Assembly: GCA_038380435.1 (NCBI GenBank)
Contig: JAWZYU010000058.1
Span: 1,860,001 to 1,924,000 of the forward strand
Direction: 5' to 3'
Source of the DNA: Ryuthela nishihirai
Taxonomy: Eukaryota > Arthropoda > Arachnida > Araneae > Heptathelidae
DNA: 64,000 nt
The notes beneath the pieces were generated by a model. It ran no database searches and had not been told where the DNA came from. It worked only from the letters and a program-made list of their open reading frames with translations. Shown in pieces: positions 45,431-57,100 of this stretch (the first letter of the stretch is position 1; each line of letters starts with the position of its first letter). Made by a program: the position numbers and the translations under genes.

Positions 45431-45885
45431 GGTTGTTTTTCCTCTGAGTGGGTTTCGCCAGGGTAGTTCAGGCGATAGCGCACCAAGTTCGCAAACTGCA
45501 ATTCTCAGGTTCGAGTCTCAGATGGTCCAGCATTGATTTATCTCCGCATTACTTCCCGCCTTGTGCTACGTTAATAGTGGACACCGACGGACGGCTTGGA
45601 AAGGTCACCTTCCGTCGGATGAGACGTTAAGACGCCATATCCTGAGTTAGTCTCCCACAGACAGGGTTCGAGGCCCAGTGGGACTCGAACCCTGTCTGTG
45701 GGAGAGCCATAACTTGTGCATGTTAAAGAGCATGATGGCTGCCCTTGATGGGAGGCTATTATCTATCTGTCAACAGCTGTTCGAGTGGCTCTCCTCCCCC
45801 AACCTTCGTTGAACCTTCGGTGTTTCTGTGACCTTGCCATTTAGCCCATTGTGTGCAAAAGTGTCACTCAGAAATAAAAACAAGC
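45431..45885 (+). mobile_element. SINE-A copy with an internal palindromic insertion
   Basis: The head starts near 45455 (GGTAGTTCAGGCGATAGCGC; GGTTCGAGTCTC), and body and tail run to about 45885. A short opposite-strand tail fragment (GGTTGTTTTTCCTCTGAGTG) precedes it. At 45651-45705 the body is interrupted by a perfect inverted repeat with 22-bp arms and an 11-nt loop, containing a second inverted B-box-like segment. Confidence 0.82.
45651..45705. repeat. Perfect 22-bp inverted repeat inside SINE-A
   Basis: TCTCCCACAGACAGGGTTCG plus AG (45651-45672), loop GCCCAGTGGGA (45673-45683), then the exact reverse complement (45684-45705). The right part equals body sequence (CTGTGGGAGAGCCAT), so the left arm probably arose by copying it onto the other strand. 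Confidence 0.9.
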
Positions 45886-45889
45886 CCTG

Positions 45890-46150
45890 AGTATTGAGAT
45901 TTATCTCCGAACCCACCCACACACCCTCGGTCAAATAGGGGACACCGTCGATTGGTTTGGAATGGCCTTTGTCCATCGGATGGGATATTAAGCCTGTGTA
46001 TGTTAAAGAACACGCTAGATTGGACATCATCTTCTCGTAACAGCTGCCCAGTGGCCTTTGCCCCAATATTCTCTAAGCACTTGGGATCCTTGTGACCTTG
46101 CCATTTAGTAGTTGTGACCTTACTATTAGTGACCTGCAAAACGTGTCTCT
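45890..46150 (+). mobile_element. SINE-A fragment, body and tail
   Basis: Starts at GAGTATTGAGATTTATCTCC and continues through GGGGACACCGTCGATTGG and GTTAAAGAACACGCTAGATT to the tail near 46150. It meets the next copy tail-to-tail. Confidence 0.78.
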
Positions 46151-46503
46151 GAGGGACACGTTTCGCAGAATATTGCTAAAAGGCAAGGTCACAGGGTCAC
46201 AGGCAAGGTCACAGGTCCAAGTGCTTAGAGAAGAATGGGGAAAGAGGCCCACTGGATAGCTGTTAGGATACAAATGGATGTCCTATCCAGCGTGTTCTGT
46301 AACATGCACAGGGTATGGCTTAACGTCTATCCGACGGCCAACGGCCTTTCGGCCTTTCGGCCTTTCCAAGTCCATTGTCAGTGTCCCCTAAGTGACGAAG
46401 GGTAGGGGGAGGGAGTTGGAGACAAATTTCAATTCTGACCCAGTGGGACTCGAACCTGGGAACTGCAGATTACAAGCGTGGCGTGCTACTAACTGAGTCA
46501 ATC
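46143..46503 (-). mobile_element. SINE-A copy fused tail-to-tail with its neighbour
   Basis: The tail starts in a small palindrome (AAACGTGTC at 46138-46146, GACACGTTT at 46155-46163). The body and head complement (GGGACTCGAACCTGGGAACT, then GCGTGCTACTAACTGAGTC) complete it. Local slippage is visible: CAAGGTCACAGG is repeated near 46185-46220, and GGCCTTTC is triplicated near 46345-46368. Confidence 0.82.
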
Positions 46504-46789
46504 TCCACCCCATACACACTGAGAAATGAGATAAAAAATGACACTAATCAGATATTAGGTGACCACCAAAAGTGAAAGGATTTTTAAATTCGAGAGAGAA
46601 AAGGATCTTACCTTCCTTAGGAGACTGAAGAAGCAGACTTTGGTTGCAAGACCCACAGAAGTACTCCCTCGATGATTCAGATGATGTCGCCAAGTGAAAG
46701 GCTTACAAGGAAAACGTTGTAATCAAATCTTGTTGCGTTAAAAATCATTTATTCTTACGTTCATTGTTGCTGGGTTTGCTTTCCTCTTT
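46504..46789. other. No recognisable gene
   Basis: Short AT-rich spacer between the SINE cluster and the minisatellite. Confidence 0.35.
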
Positions 46790-47010
46790 TCATCCGATTC
46801 ATTGTTGACTTCCAATTGTTTCGTTTCATCCGATTCATTGTTGACTTCCAATTGTTTCGTTTCAGATGATTCATTGTTGACTTCCAATTGTTTCGTTTCA
46901 TCCGATTCATTGTTGACTTCCAATTGTTTCGTTTCATACGATTCATTGTTGACTTCCAATTGTTTCGTTTCATCCGATTCATTGGTGCCATCAATTATTT
47001 TCGTTTCATC
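46790..47010. repeat. 36-bp minisatellite, about six units
   Basis: The unit TTCATTGTTGACTTCCAATT plus GTTTCGTTTCATCCGA repeats nearly perfectly. The period is 3 x 12, so both strands stay open and give 12-residue repeats (minus strand EVNNESDETKQL). Differences cluster at the SD-coding position and in the last unit. No gene context supports translation. Confidence 0.92.
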
Positions 47011-48030
47011 GTCTCAGAGTTTTAAATTTAAAGTCTCGTTTCACGTCCTTAAATCAGAGATTGTAATTTATTCAGTATAACAAAAGTTAAATTTGCATTT
47101 GAAATGCTCTTTTTTGCTCTTGTTTATAAAACAACAAATATATTTTTTTCCTTGTCTTCCATCTTTCGGAACTTAGATAATCAACTTCTTTTAACAGAAA
47201 AAAAAATCAAAACAAGAAAATTTAAAATGATGTTTCCTATTTCCATGAAACAAGAAATGATATAACACAGAACTATACGCTGACTACATAAAGGTTACGT
47301 TTGTCAAAAAATGCATAATTAACACTTAAAAGCATTCACTTAACTATAGAATATTCAAAGATTAGAATTGCGTTTCAGAACGTATAAGTAAGACAACACT
47401 AAAAAGCATGGACTAAAATGATATAAAGACAGTTGCTTCAGATATAAGACGACGAAATTTCAAGGTTACTACCCTGAACATCAAACCACCAGTCTTCCCC
47501 GTGGTCCGTCATTGATTAGTACCAAAAAATCTATTCTGTTATTTAGTAAAACAAAGCAATATACATTTCGCATTGCTAAACGACGTTTCAGATTTTTCCT
47601 TAAATATTGGGCTATTCTAGTTGGTGAAACTGGAATATACAGTTAAAGACAAATAAAAAATGCTTATTTTGTTTAATAACTATTGATAAACTATTATGAT
47701 TAATATCTCTTGATCTTCAATTGATCTTTCTGATAGTTGAAAATTTCAGCATTTTAAACGAATAGTGCAAACGGTTTATGTGAGCTAGAAATTTTATTTT
47801 AGTGGTGGAGTGTGATGATCAAGAGCTTTACATTTTCAACAATAATGTGTCTCTTCACCCCCAGAGTGAGAGGGTGGGAAGATGCAACTTTTTGTTTGAG
47901 AGTTTAATCAAAAATTCCTTCTGAGACGAATACGTATTAACGAAAAATGATTCATAATTTTCAAATCCTCCAAATGATGTTAATATGATATCGTTAGAGG
48001 GCGAGAAATGTACAAAATATAAAACACGAA
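47011..48030. other. No gene; satellite-like sequence near 47740-48000
   Basis: AT-rich. Phrases near 47740-48000 (GAAAATTTCAGCATTTTAAA, GTGCAAACGGTTTATG, CCCCAGAGTGAGAGGGTGGG) resemble units of the degenerate satellite at 49.76-51.07 kb. Confidence 0.45.
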
Positions 48031-48250
48031 GTAATATTACAACCGATGCCGAGTGGTTAGCACGCTTGGCTACTGATCTAAGGGACCTGGGTTCGAGCCC
48101 CGGATTTAGGCTATGGATGTGTGTGTCGTTTTTCTGCTGAGGTCCTGCCATCCTCTCAGATCTCTTACTGTGGCATATAAACTGACAGGCTCCTGTCAGA
48201 CCTCTGTGGCAAGCAGCTGCTTGAGGGGGTATTTATTTTATTTATTTTTT
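48031..48250 (+). mobile_element. SINE-B copy, full length
   Basis: The tRNA-like head (GCCGAGTGGTTAGCACGCTT; B-box GGTTCGAGCCC) is followed by GGATGTGTGTGTCGTTTTTC, then the tail shared with the LINE, with hairpin CTGACAGG-CT-CCTGTCAG, palindrome CAAGCAGCTGCTTG and an ATTTATTTT-rich end. This is the best copy for defining the family. Confidence 0.9.
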
Positions 48251-48351
48251 ATTTATATTTATGCTAGGAATTAGAAATTCTGGTTAAAGAGTTCTTGAAG
48301 GATAAAGGAATAATTCATATTAATATTTGTTTGAAATAGAATGAACTATAA

Positions 48352-48535
48352 TAAATAACCCCTCAAGCAGCTGCTTGACACAGAGGTCTGACATAGCAGA
48401 AGGTCTGTGAGGATGGCGGAAATTTAGCAGAAAACACACACACACGCGCACGTGCCTTACCCGGGGCTCTAGCTAATGTCTCTTTCATCAGGAGCCAAGC
48501 GTGCTAACCACTAGGCCATGGAACGGCTAAATAGC
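48352..48535 (-). mobile_element. SINE-B copy, inverted partner
   Basis: Reverse complement of the family, with tail TAACCCCTCAAGCAGCTGCT and head ending GCTAACCACTAGGCCATGG. The hairpin segment is partly deleted. With 48031-48250 it makes a tail-to-tail pair about 100 bp apart. Confidence 0.85.
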
Positions 48536-48884
48536 ATACAATAAGTTAAAATTCCAACTGTTGCACCATATTTTTATAAATGTAGTAGTTAATTTTGAAA
48601 TTTTCAAATGTATTCCAATATGGTAATAATAAACAAATTATTTTATTTTATATACACTGATGATTTGTGCCCTAACACTAGGGGAAAAGAAAAACTAACT
48701 TTTTCACTTCAACGGATAAAGGAAATATACTTTAAACATTTTATAGGGCTAAAATATATTATTTACATTTTGCAATCACCCAATACGAATTGCAACTATT
48801 AAAGATGCAAAAAATGGAAAATGAAAAACTTTATTTTTTCTGAAAACGGGGCTTCCTATATTCGCCACGGACGATATTTCTTTT
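48536..48884. other. No recognisable gene
   Basis: AT-rich. A 64-codon ORF at 48608-48802 has no recognised content. Confidence 0.35.
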
Positions 48885-49425
48885 TAAAATTTAGTTCAAT
48901 TGCACCGCAACACCACCTGATCCAAATTCTACCTCAATTACTCAGATTCTTTTGTGCACTTTATCTGTGCACGAAAAAGTTACCATTATGACGTCACTTG
49001 GGTGCAGCACTGGCCAGCTTCAATTCCAAGGCAACTGCTGCACCAAGGGAATGGAAAGCTTACGGTGATTGACATTCCACCTTCCTCCGGATTAATCCGT
49101 TAACAAATAGGACAGATAAAAAATTTAATTGAATTGCAAGGCCTAATCAAAATCTGCCCAAATTACTCATATTATTTCCTGCAATTTATCTATGCAAGAA
49201 CAGGGTCTTCACTGGCCAGTTTCAATTTCAAGGCCACTGCTGCAACGAAGGTAACAAACGAGGGGGAAACTTACATTAATGAATATTCCCTCCCCCCTCC
49301 TCCGGATTAATCCGCTAACAAAGAGTACAGATAAGAAATTTAATTCACTTGACCCGCACCACCACCTAAGCAAAATTCTGTCCAAATTACTCATATTCGT
49401 TTGTGCATTTTATCTGTACACTCGT
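48885..49425. repeat. Tandem repeat, ~220-235 bp period, 2.3 units
   Basis: Units starting near 48885, 49118 and 49338 share CTCAATTACTCA-type, ACTGGCCAG, CCTCCGGATTAATCCG and ACAGATAAAAAATTTAATT phrases in the same order. The third unit stops near 49425. TCCGGATTAATCCGxTAACAAA is the best-conserved block. Confidence 0.82.
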
Positions 49426-49759
49426 GGTTCTCTGAGCTCTCCGCGATTTGAATCCTGTCGTGCTATCATACTAGCATTTGTTTTGCGTGTGAGTGGAAAT
49501 TGAAGCCCAGTTTCGTTAAATTGAAGGCGTTGTAGTGACAAGCAGGGTAAATTTCATTTACAAGGATGGCTTTACCCTTGCTGGAATCCGTTGAAGAATC
49601 GATGGAATTTAATATGATTAATTTAATCCAATTAGGAGGTAAGGTTATTTTCCTTTTACCCAAAATTTTTTATTCAAATTAAAAATGCGTTTATTTAATA
49701 GTATTGCAAGTATTATAGATAGCTTTTTATCTGTCCTGAGATCTATCGGAAATCCCGAG
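49426..49759. other. No recognisable gene
   Basis: AT-rich spacer without supported features. Confidence 0.35.
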
Positions 49760-51070
49760 AGAATTGTTTCGGGGTGGGGGACAAACATGGATTCAGGGTG
49801 AGGGCAAAAAACATAACAGTGTTTCAAGATCGGAATATTTGGGTCCTGCCGACATTCATTAATACGAATGTATTACAAATGTATTATTCAAGAAATAACT
49901 TATTCCAGGGAGACCAACATCCCCAGTTCCTTCTGTCGTCCATGATTTCACCATATTTGCATGAAAAATTGTACAGGTTTTAAATAATACACGTGAAAAT
50001 TTAGAGCTTTCGCATTTTCGGAATCGGTCACATGCTGAAATTTCGGCATCTAACAGAGGAAAAATCAAATCTCCAAACGAAGATTGCAAACGATGTATTT
50101 TTCCTAAAAATTTAAAATTTCGGTGATTTAATATGAAGGTCATGAGGTTCGCATTGACAGAAATCAGTTGACCGGTTACTCCGAGGGTGGGTGGCAAAAT
50201 ACTTTTTTTACAGAAATAATTGTTTGTCGAAAAAAATTAAAAATTATTTTTGTGCTGGATAGGTATTGATGACGTTTTATGAATCGCACTTTCCGAATCT
50301 CCTAAAAGGCTCTCCAAATTGGGCTCTCCAACGGTGCCAAATTTTTAAAATTCCAAAATTTCAAACAAATATTGCAAACCATGCATTTATGATAAAAATT
50401 TAAAATTTGGATATTAGAATGTGAAGGGCATCAAATTAGTATTGGCAACAATGGGTTGATTGTCTTAAAACAATTTATTTGTTTTCAGAAATAATTGCTT
50501 GTTTTTAGAGATAAATCAAAAATTCTTTTTGTTTGTACTTTTCGAATCTACCAAACGTTAAAACTGTTCTATCAAACGGTAGAGAAAATCTGAAACTTTT
50601 CAACGAATGTTGCAAGCGATGAATTTATGCTAGATATTTTGAAGGTAGAATGTGAACGTCATAAGGTTTGAACCCAAAGGGGTGGGAAATTCAAATCTTT
50701 TGTGCTAAGATATGCTTGGAAAATTCTTTTTTAGTTGTATTGGTACTAATGAAATATTATAAGTCGCATTTTTCAAATCCTTAGGTGGTTTTAATTTACA
50801 TCGTTAGAGATTATTAAATACTACAAAGGCGAAACTTTTAACCAATATTGAAAGTAATCTGTTTATGGTAGAAATTTGAAATTTCGATGGAAGTGTGAAG
50901 AGATATTCTACTGATAGCAATATTCTGCCTCTTTTTCTCAGAGGGGTTTGAGAAAAGCCTCTTTTTAAATTTAAGGAATAAAAGACAAATACATTTTATA
51001 TTGTATAAGTACTAATCAAATATTACTGTTTGCAGTTTCCCAATCAGCCAGTAGTTCGATTAAAACGGTA
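49760..51070. repeat. Ancient satellite, about four ~260-bp units
   Basis: Recurring phrases in the same order include TTCAAACAAATATTGCAAAC-type, ATTTATGATAAAAATTTAAA, GAATGTGAAGGGCATCA, CAGAAATAATTG, TTGTACTTTTCGAATC and an ACGGT box. They are strongly diverged but recognisable at about 50.04, 50.30, 50.55 and 50.80 kb. Related pieces occur near 47.8 and 58.1 kb. Confidence 0.65.
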
Positions 51071-51567
51071 TTCCCACATTCAGTAGAGACGACGATATGT
51101 GTTCTTCTAGTTCGGAATAAATTTTGCATTATAAAATAACATGATTTTTTTTTCTTTGAAATAGCTTTGAGGAGAGAATTTTGAAATCTGAGAAGCAAAT
51201 TTCTGCTCCTTCCTTTGTTTTTTTTTATCGGAAACTGATCTGTAAGTTAATAAAATGCTTAAACTTATTAGAAGAAAGAAGAATTCATGAAATCGAAAGT
51301 AATAACTAGGAATGAATATAATTTTCACTGACACAAAATTAATGAAATTCAAAAACAATTAATATTTAGCTCATTTTAAACTTTCGGTGCATTTGTTCAT
51401 CAGCATTTACTGTTATTCTCAGCTACTTGGGTAAAAGTACTATGTACTTTGTGCAATGGTACTCTAGGTTCATGGGTATAATTGTTTCTTTACACAGCCG
51501 ACAGGGCCTGCGACAATTAGTACACGAATGGGAAATAGGTGTTTAGCATTATTACACATTACCTCTT

Positions 51568-51650
51568 GGTCACCAACTGCTTAGAATATAAAATCAACAT
51601 GTTTGGTCACCAACTGCTTAGAATATAAAATCAACATGTTTGGTCACCAA
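51568..51650. repeat. Perfect 37-bp tandem duplication
   Basis: The unit GGTCACCAACTGCTTAGAAT plus ATAAAATCAACATGTTT occurs twice (51568-51604 and 51605-51641), followed by nine bases of a third copy. It is identical, hence recent. Confidence 0.92.
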
Positions 51651-53892
51651 TTTCAGAAAATTTTAACTAATTTTACCTCGTAATTTCGTCCCGCGCTCCT
51701 GTCTACCAATTATTTTATCCTGAAATTCTACGAAAAAATTTCACCAAGAAAGAAACATTATGCAGATATTTACGAGTATACAATGAGTGTTTGAATTTTA
51801 AAGCTTTAATACCAAATGGATTGCGGAATAAATTATTATGTCCTGTATTGAAATCATACCTCACTCGATTCAATGCAACGATACGATTTTAGTTTCAATT
51901 TTCAGTTGGATAACTAGCTGATCACTAGAGTTCTGAATCTGCTAACAAAACCATAAATTACTTAGAAGCAGTCCAGACAGATATTATTGGAGAATGGAAC
52001 GGCAGGGGAAATTAATAGTTAGAAAAGAGAGGAAATTTCCAAAAGGTAAAAAGAAAACGACGTAGCTCAAAGAGGCCATATACATTAGGAATGAAAAAAA
52101 TGCTTCTAATTACTTGATCTACTTCGGTTTCCCATTTTTTTCTTTTACTTTTGAAGTTGTAAGGCTTTCGTAGGCTACAGAGCATGTCTCAACATCCCTC
52201 AGAAGGACGTCTACCACTCGAAGCCAGTCGGTGTGTTCATTTTACTTGCGGATAGGACCGAGTTAGCGGAGATCAATTACAACGTTGGCAGAGATGAGTC
52301 ACGAAATTGAAATCATTAGATTGCGAGTCTGACGCGCTATCGACTGAACCCAAATGTGTCTCAGATCTATGGGGAAAAATAATCTGGCATCCTGAACAAA
52401 ACAAAGTGAAAACAATAGCTCGTTTTTCGAAAACCAGCTGAAAACCAGATTTAAAACATTATTAACCTGGAAATTTTAAACACATATATTCTCAAAGCTG
52501 GAGTACATATTTCGATCAGGACTTCAAGGGCCCTGCAACGGGTCCCTCTCCTATTGTTGTCTCTAAATCTCGCGACTAAACTTCTGGATCGAGTTTTGCT
52601 TTTGCCAGTGAGGCCACTTTCGTTTATCTATCTGACCTTCATTATTCTAAAATCTTCATCATTCAAAAATATTTTTTTCCTCTAGGCACTAAAATCAGTA
52701 TAAAAATTTGAACCACCATATTGGAGTTTAATATTCTCTTCAACAACCAAAGATTTTTAGAAATATATGAACCAGGTCTGTAGAACTTGGGGGCATAAGC
52801 TGATGCGATTGTTTCGAAGGTAACCTATATGAAAACATAGGAGAGTAATAATAGAGGTAGACGGGACAGCCGTGCAAGCCACTGTGTCTGCCATGTATCA
52901 TGTAACAGAAGGCGTGATGCGGGTCAGAAATTTCGTTTGGCGTTAGTTTCTTTGCTAAGAGAGCTTTAAAGAGCTCCCTTTTCACTCTTTCTTTTTTGCA
53001 AAATTATTAATTTTGTTTTCATTTTTCAGCTTTTTCACACTAATCTTTCGAAAGCTAAATGAAAATGGTTAATTATATTTTCGAAAGTTAACTGCAAATA
53101 TTCATATTTTTTTCACATGTATAAAATTATTACATAATGATTTTTGATAGAAATCTGGAAATAGCTTAATAGGTAAATTATACACATATTAAAAAAATAT
53201 TCACAGAGTTATTGAAGGTGAAATATTTGACAGCAGATGTTGTTTTGCTTGTCCTAAATTCTCCAATCACCCAGACGATTAAAAGTGAAAATTTTGCCCA
53301 AAATTCTAAAATTACATTTATTTTAGTGAACGATTTGTTATAATTTAAAGCAAGTTTTTACAAGTAACAAAAAGTTAATATTCAATGTTTCGGGTTTCAG
53401 AATTCTTTAAATAGTAAAGAAATTTGGTTCAAAATCTCAGATTTGTAGGTTTTTTGCGATTTTCCATTTCTTGTGACATTTTGCCACAAAAAATCAGCTA
53501 GGGAGCTTTTAATTCTGTTTTCCATCTACACAACTTGAAAATATTGCAATGATTTTGTTAATTTACTGCAATTTGTTTTTTTCCAAAGGAAAGAAACCGA
53601 GGGGAAAAAAGGTTTAAATTTCTTTTAATATGAGTACTGAATATTACAATGCTATATGATGTGTATAATATTAATTTATTGCACTAACTTTACTGTTTAT
53701 TAACAAAATAGCTTAATTTATCATTAAAATTCCTACATCGATTTGAATTGCATTGCTTCTTCTCGTACTGCACTTATGTGCGGAATTCCGCTTCCTCTGT
53801 CTAGGGCGGTATTGCGCGAATCATATAATTTTCCCATGTATTCTACTTCGATGATGCCACATATTTATTAACTAATGAATTATTGTATATAG
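51651..53892. other. No gene recognised; decayed SINE-A near 52165-52352
   Basis: AT-rich sequence upstream of the first visible kinase exon. At 52165-52352 a SINE-A head complement (TTAGATTGCGAGTCTGACGC, GCTATCGACTGAACCC) and body traces are visible. The exon coding the first glycine of the kinase loop should lie upstream, but I could not find it in this window. Confidence 0.45.
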
Positions 53893-54114
53893 GTTATGCA
53901 AGAGTACATAAAGTGAAAAAAGTACAAGGCGACGATGCAGATTCATTGTATGCAATGAAAATAATTGACATCTATGATGAAGATGACAGAAGAATAACCG
54001 GTATCATCAGTGCAGGAGTAGAAAAGGATGTGTGTTCATTGGTATATGGAATACCTTTCCTTGCTCAACTCAGATATTTCCATGAGGCTCCAGATCAGAT
54101 CCAATTACTGTTTG
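53893..54114 (+). CDS. Kinase exon A: end of Gly-loop, Lys, alpha-C
   Basis: The acceptor is TATATAG just before 53893 and the donor is GTAAGT at 54115. The exon starts with two bases of a split codon (xGT, probably Gly) and ends with one base (G), 222 bp. It encodes [35 protein letters not shown] and [19 protein letters not shown], that is, the second half of the nucleotide-binding loop, beta-3 Lys, alpha-C and beta-4/5. The upstream exon must end in G. Confidence 0.88.
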
Positions 54115-57100
54115 GTAAGTAACACTCTCTCTGCAGTAAAAGAAATTAGAACTGTAAAAAATGTCCTAAATTTACTAGTGTAATAATTATTACAAAATAA
54201 GACTAGAAAATTAAGTGTTCCATCCCAGCCTAGTGATTAACCAGCTTCATTATTGAGCAAAGGATTTTGGTATAAGAGCCTAGAATAAGGAATTATTGGC
54301 CTCCCCAAGATTGGGAATTTCTCGTTACGACATTAATGGTACATTGCATTTCAAGAAATTTATTGACCATTCTTTTTTTTAATGAATAATCTGGTTAACT
54401 TTAAATTATGATATGAATTCTTTTCTGAAAATTCTGATTATTTTTGCATGTAGATAGGTATTTAGCATTAATTACAATTCCATTATTTAGATTTTGCCTC
54501 TGGTGGAGACCTCGGAAATCTTCTAGACAAGACGATACGTTTAGATGAAGAAGTTGCAACATTCATATCTGCAGAATTAGTTCTAGCTCTGCAGTATTTG
54601 CATAACGTAAGTAACCACGTTTTTAATTCCATAAACAAACTATATAGAGGTAAAAGTAAAAAAGCACTCTTTCTTTTTTAGGAATATATCTCCTAAGCAT
54701 CGGCTATCGTATTCAGTAAATGAGGGTTGGTTCACAAAAATGATTCTGTTTTATATTGGCTGTTAACCATCACTAAGTTGTCTAGATTTTTTGCTTTTAA
54801 TTCGTGTTGCTAACTCATTTGCCCGAGCTACAGAGCATATATAAAAAACAAGAGTTCTATGATCTTTTCATAATTCATTTCTAAAATGGCTGATTTTCAC
54901 AAGATTTTACAATTAATCTGGTATCGTATCAGAGGCAAATATTACTATATTTGCTTGTAGTGACTGTTAAATTTCTGTTCCTAGGATTGCATGCAAATGT
55001 ATTATCAATATGGGCTACAGAGGTTACCATACTGCATCACGAAACACATCTCTCTAAGCTACAGTTGCGGCATTTCGCCATTGTTTCAGTTTGATTATAT
55101 TCTTAAATTTTAATTAGGTTCTGTTTGACAATTTTAACAAGTTCTGTTTGGCATTGTCCAACAGCTGCCACTGGATCTCCTGTCCCAAACTTTTCAGCTT
55201 ATGAGGTCCTTGAGATATAGCTCATTGTGTGCACACAAATGTCCGTCGCTAATCATTTATTATCATATCATTATTTTAATCATTTTGTGACAAAATTAAA
55301 ATATTAATGCTATTTGGAGCAAAATATATTAAAAATACTAATAGAAACCTAAAGTTTGGGGTAACATCATTATAGAAGTAAAGTGCCACTCATTTATTAG
55401 AAATAGAAAATACTTCAAAAATTCAAAATATCTGTCGCACTTAATTTATTTTAATTGCCAAATTCTGATTAAATGGTTGGAATTATAATCAAAGAATGCT
55501 TTTTAATAAATACTAATTTTTTTCACATGTAAATGAAATTTTAATTATTATGATCCCGTTCCCAAAGTTGCTGCTATTTTGAGTCGGGGGGTCATTTTCA
55601 AATGTGATTAGATAATTGAATTTCGGAAAATAACTAATAATCTGTTTGCATTTCTTTTGAATAGAAACGAGTTATACATAGAGACCTAAAGCCAGATAAT
55701 ATACTCTTAGATGCAGAAGGACATATTCTGTTGACAGATTTTGGACTGGCCAAAATATTTTCAAATGATGAATTCTCTGTGAAAGGATTTTGTGGCACTA
55801 GGAAATACATAGCTCCAGAGATATTAAAAAATCAGAGCTATTCCTTTGTAAGTACCTTTTAAAATTTGAAGTGTTTTAGTATGAATTTTAATACATAATC
55901 ATTATGTGGGGAAAAACATCGCCTTTATTATCTACTTTTCTTTTCCGAGAGCATTTAATTTTATTAATGAGAGTTTTTGCATTTCTCTTTAATAGATTCC
56001 TTTTTGTTATTTTGAATTTGGACATCCTTAGTTGCATTTGTGGTATGATGTATGCATGGTTCCTATATTCAAAATTGCCCTCATTAATGAAGGTTTGGCA
56101 TAATTATTCCTATACGGATATATAGTAACCTCTGTCTGAAAAAATTCCTAATGATGATCCACTTAATTACCATCATTTTAATTTAACACTATTGTTAACG
56201 TGCGAACAATATTCACTGAAATCCTCAGCTGAATTAGAAATGTTATTTCGTATCCAAGGTAGGTAGCTCATTAGCTTTGAAAACAGAAGCAGAACATATT
56301 TTTATGGGGCCAAGGACAGTTTTTCAGCACAACACCTCCTTCTAATGACAAAGCATAAAACATTAGGAAATAAATCTGCCATAAACCTATAATTTTCTTA
56401 TTTATTTAAATAAATTCAAGTCATATTCAAAAGTGGTGATAGATAAATAAAAAGTAATTATACCCATCCTATCTTGTATGTTTTAGCAATGGAAAAAAAT
56501 CACTGGAATGGAAACTGTGCTGAAAACGCCTTCAGCATTTGCAGTTGTATGTTGTAAAATGGTAGGAAAATTTATGTTAATAGTCCTACCATTTTATCCT
56601 TCACCTTCACTCTTCACCTCTGTGAATTTTCCCCTTCAACCTTCACCTCTGTGAATATTAAGCTGGATTTGGATAGAGTAGCCGGAAGGTCTCTTTTACA
56701 CAGAATGCGCATTTTTGTGTTTGAATCTTTTATTCCTTTCCATGAAAGAAGTGTTCTCCTTTTTAACTACTCAGAAAAAGTTTGCTTGCTAAAAATTGAT
56801 AGAAATATGTCTTGATGTCCTAAAAAAATCTCTGAATGAATCTTAATAAAAAGAATCCTTGAAGACTGACTGCTATCAAAATTATCAAATTGAAATGGAT
56901 TTTATTTCTTTATGTGGCATATGGTCAAAAACTTAATTTCAAACATTGAATTTTATCGGTGACATATACAATTGAAATCAGTGAAATGCAAAATAGTTGC
57001 ATATTTAGGTTTTTCCGTTTAGAAGCATAACAGCCATTTTAATGGTACATAATATGGATCAGCTGTCGGCTATTATATTAAATTAAAGAAATATTAAAAT

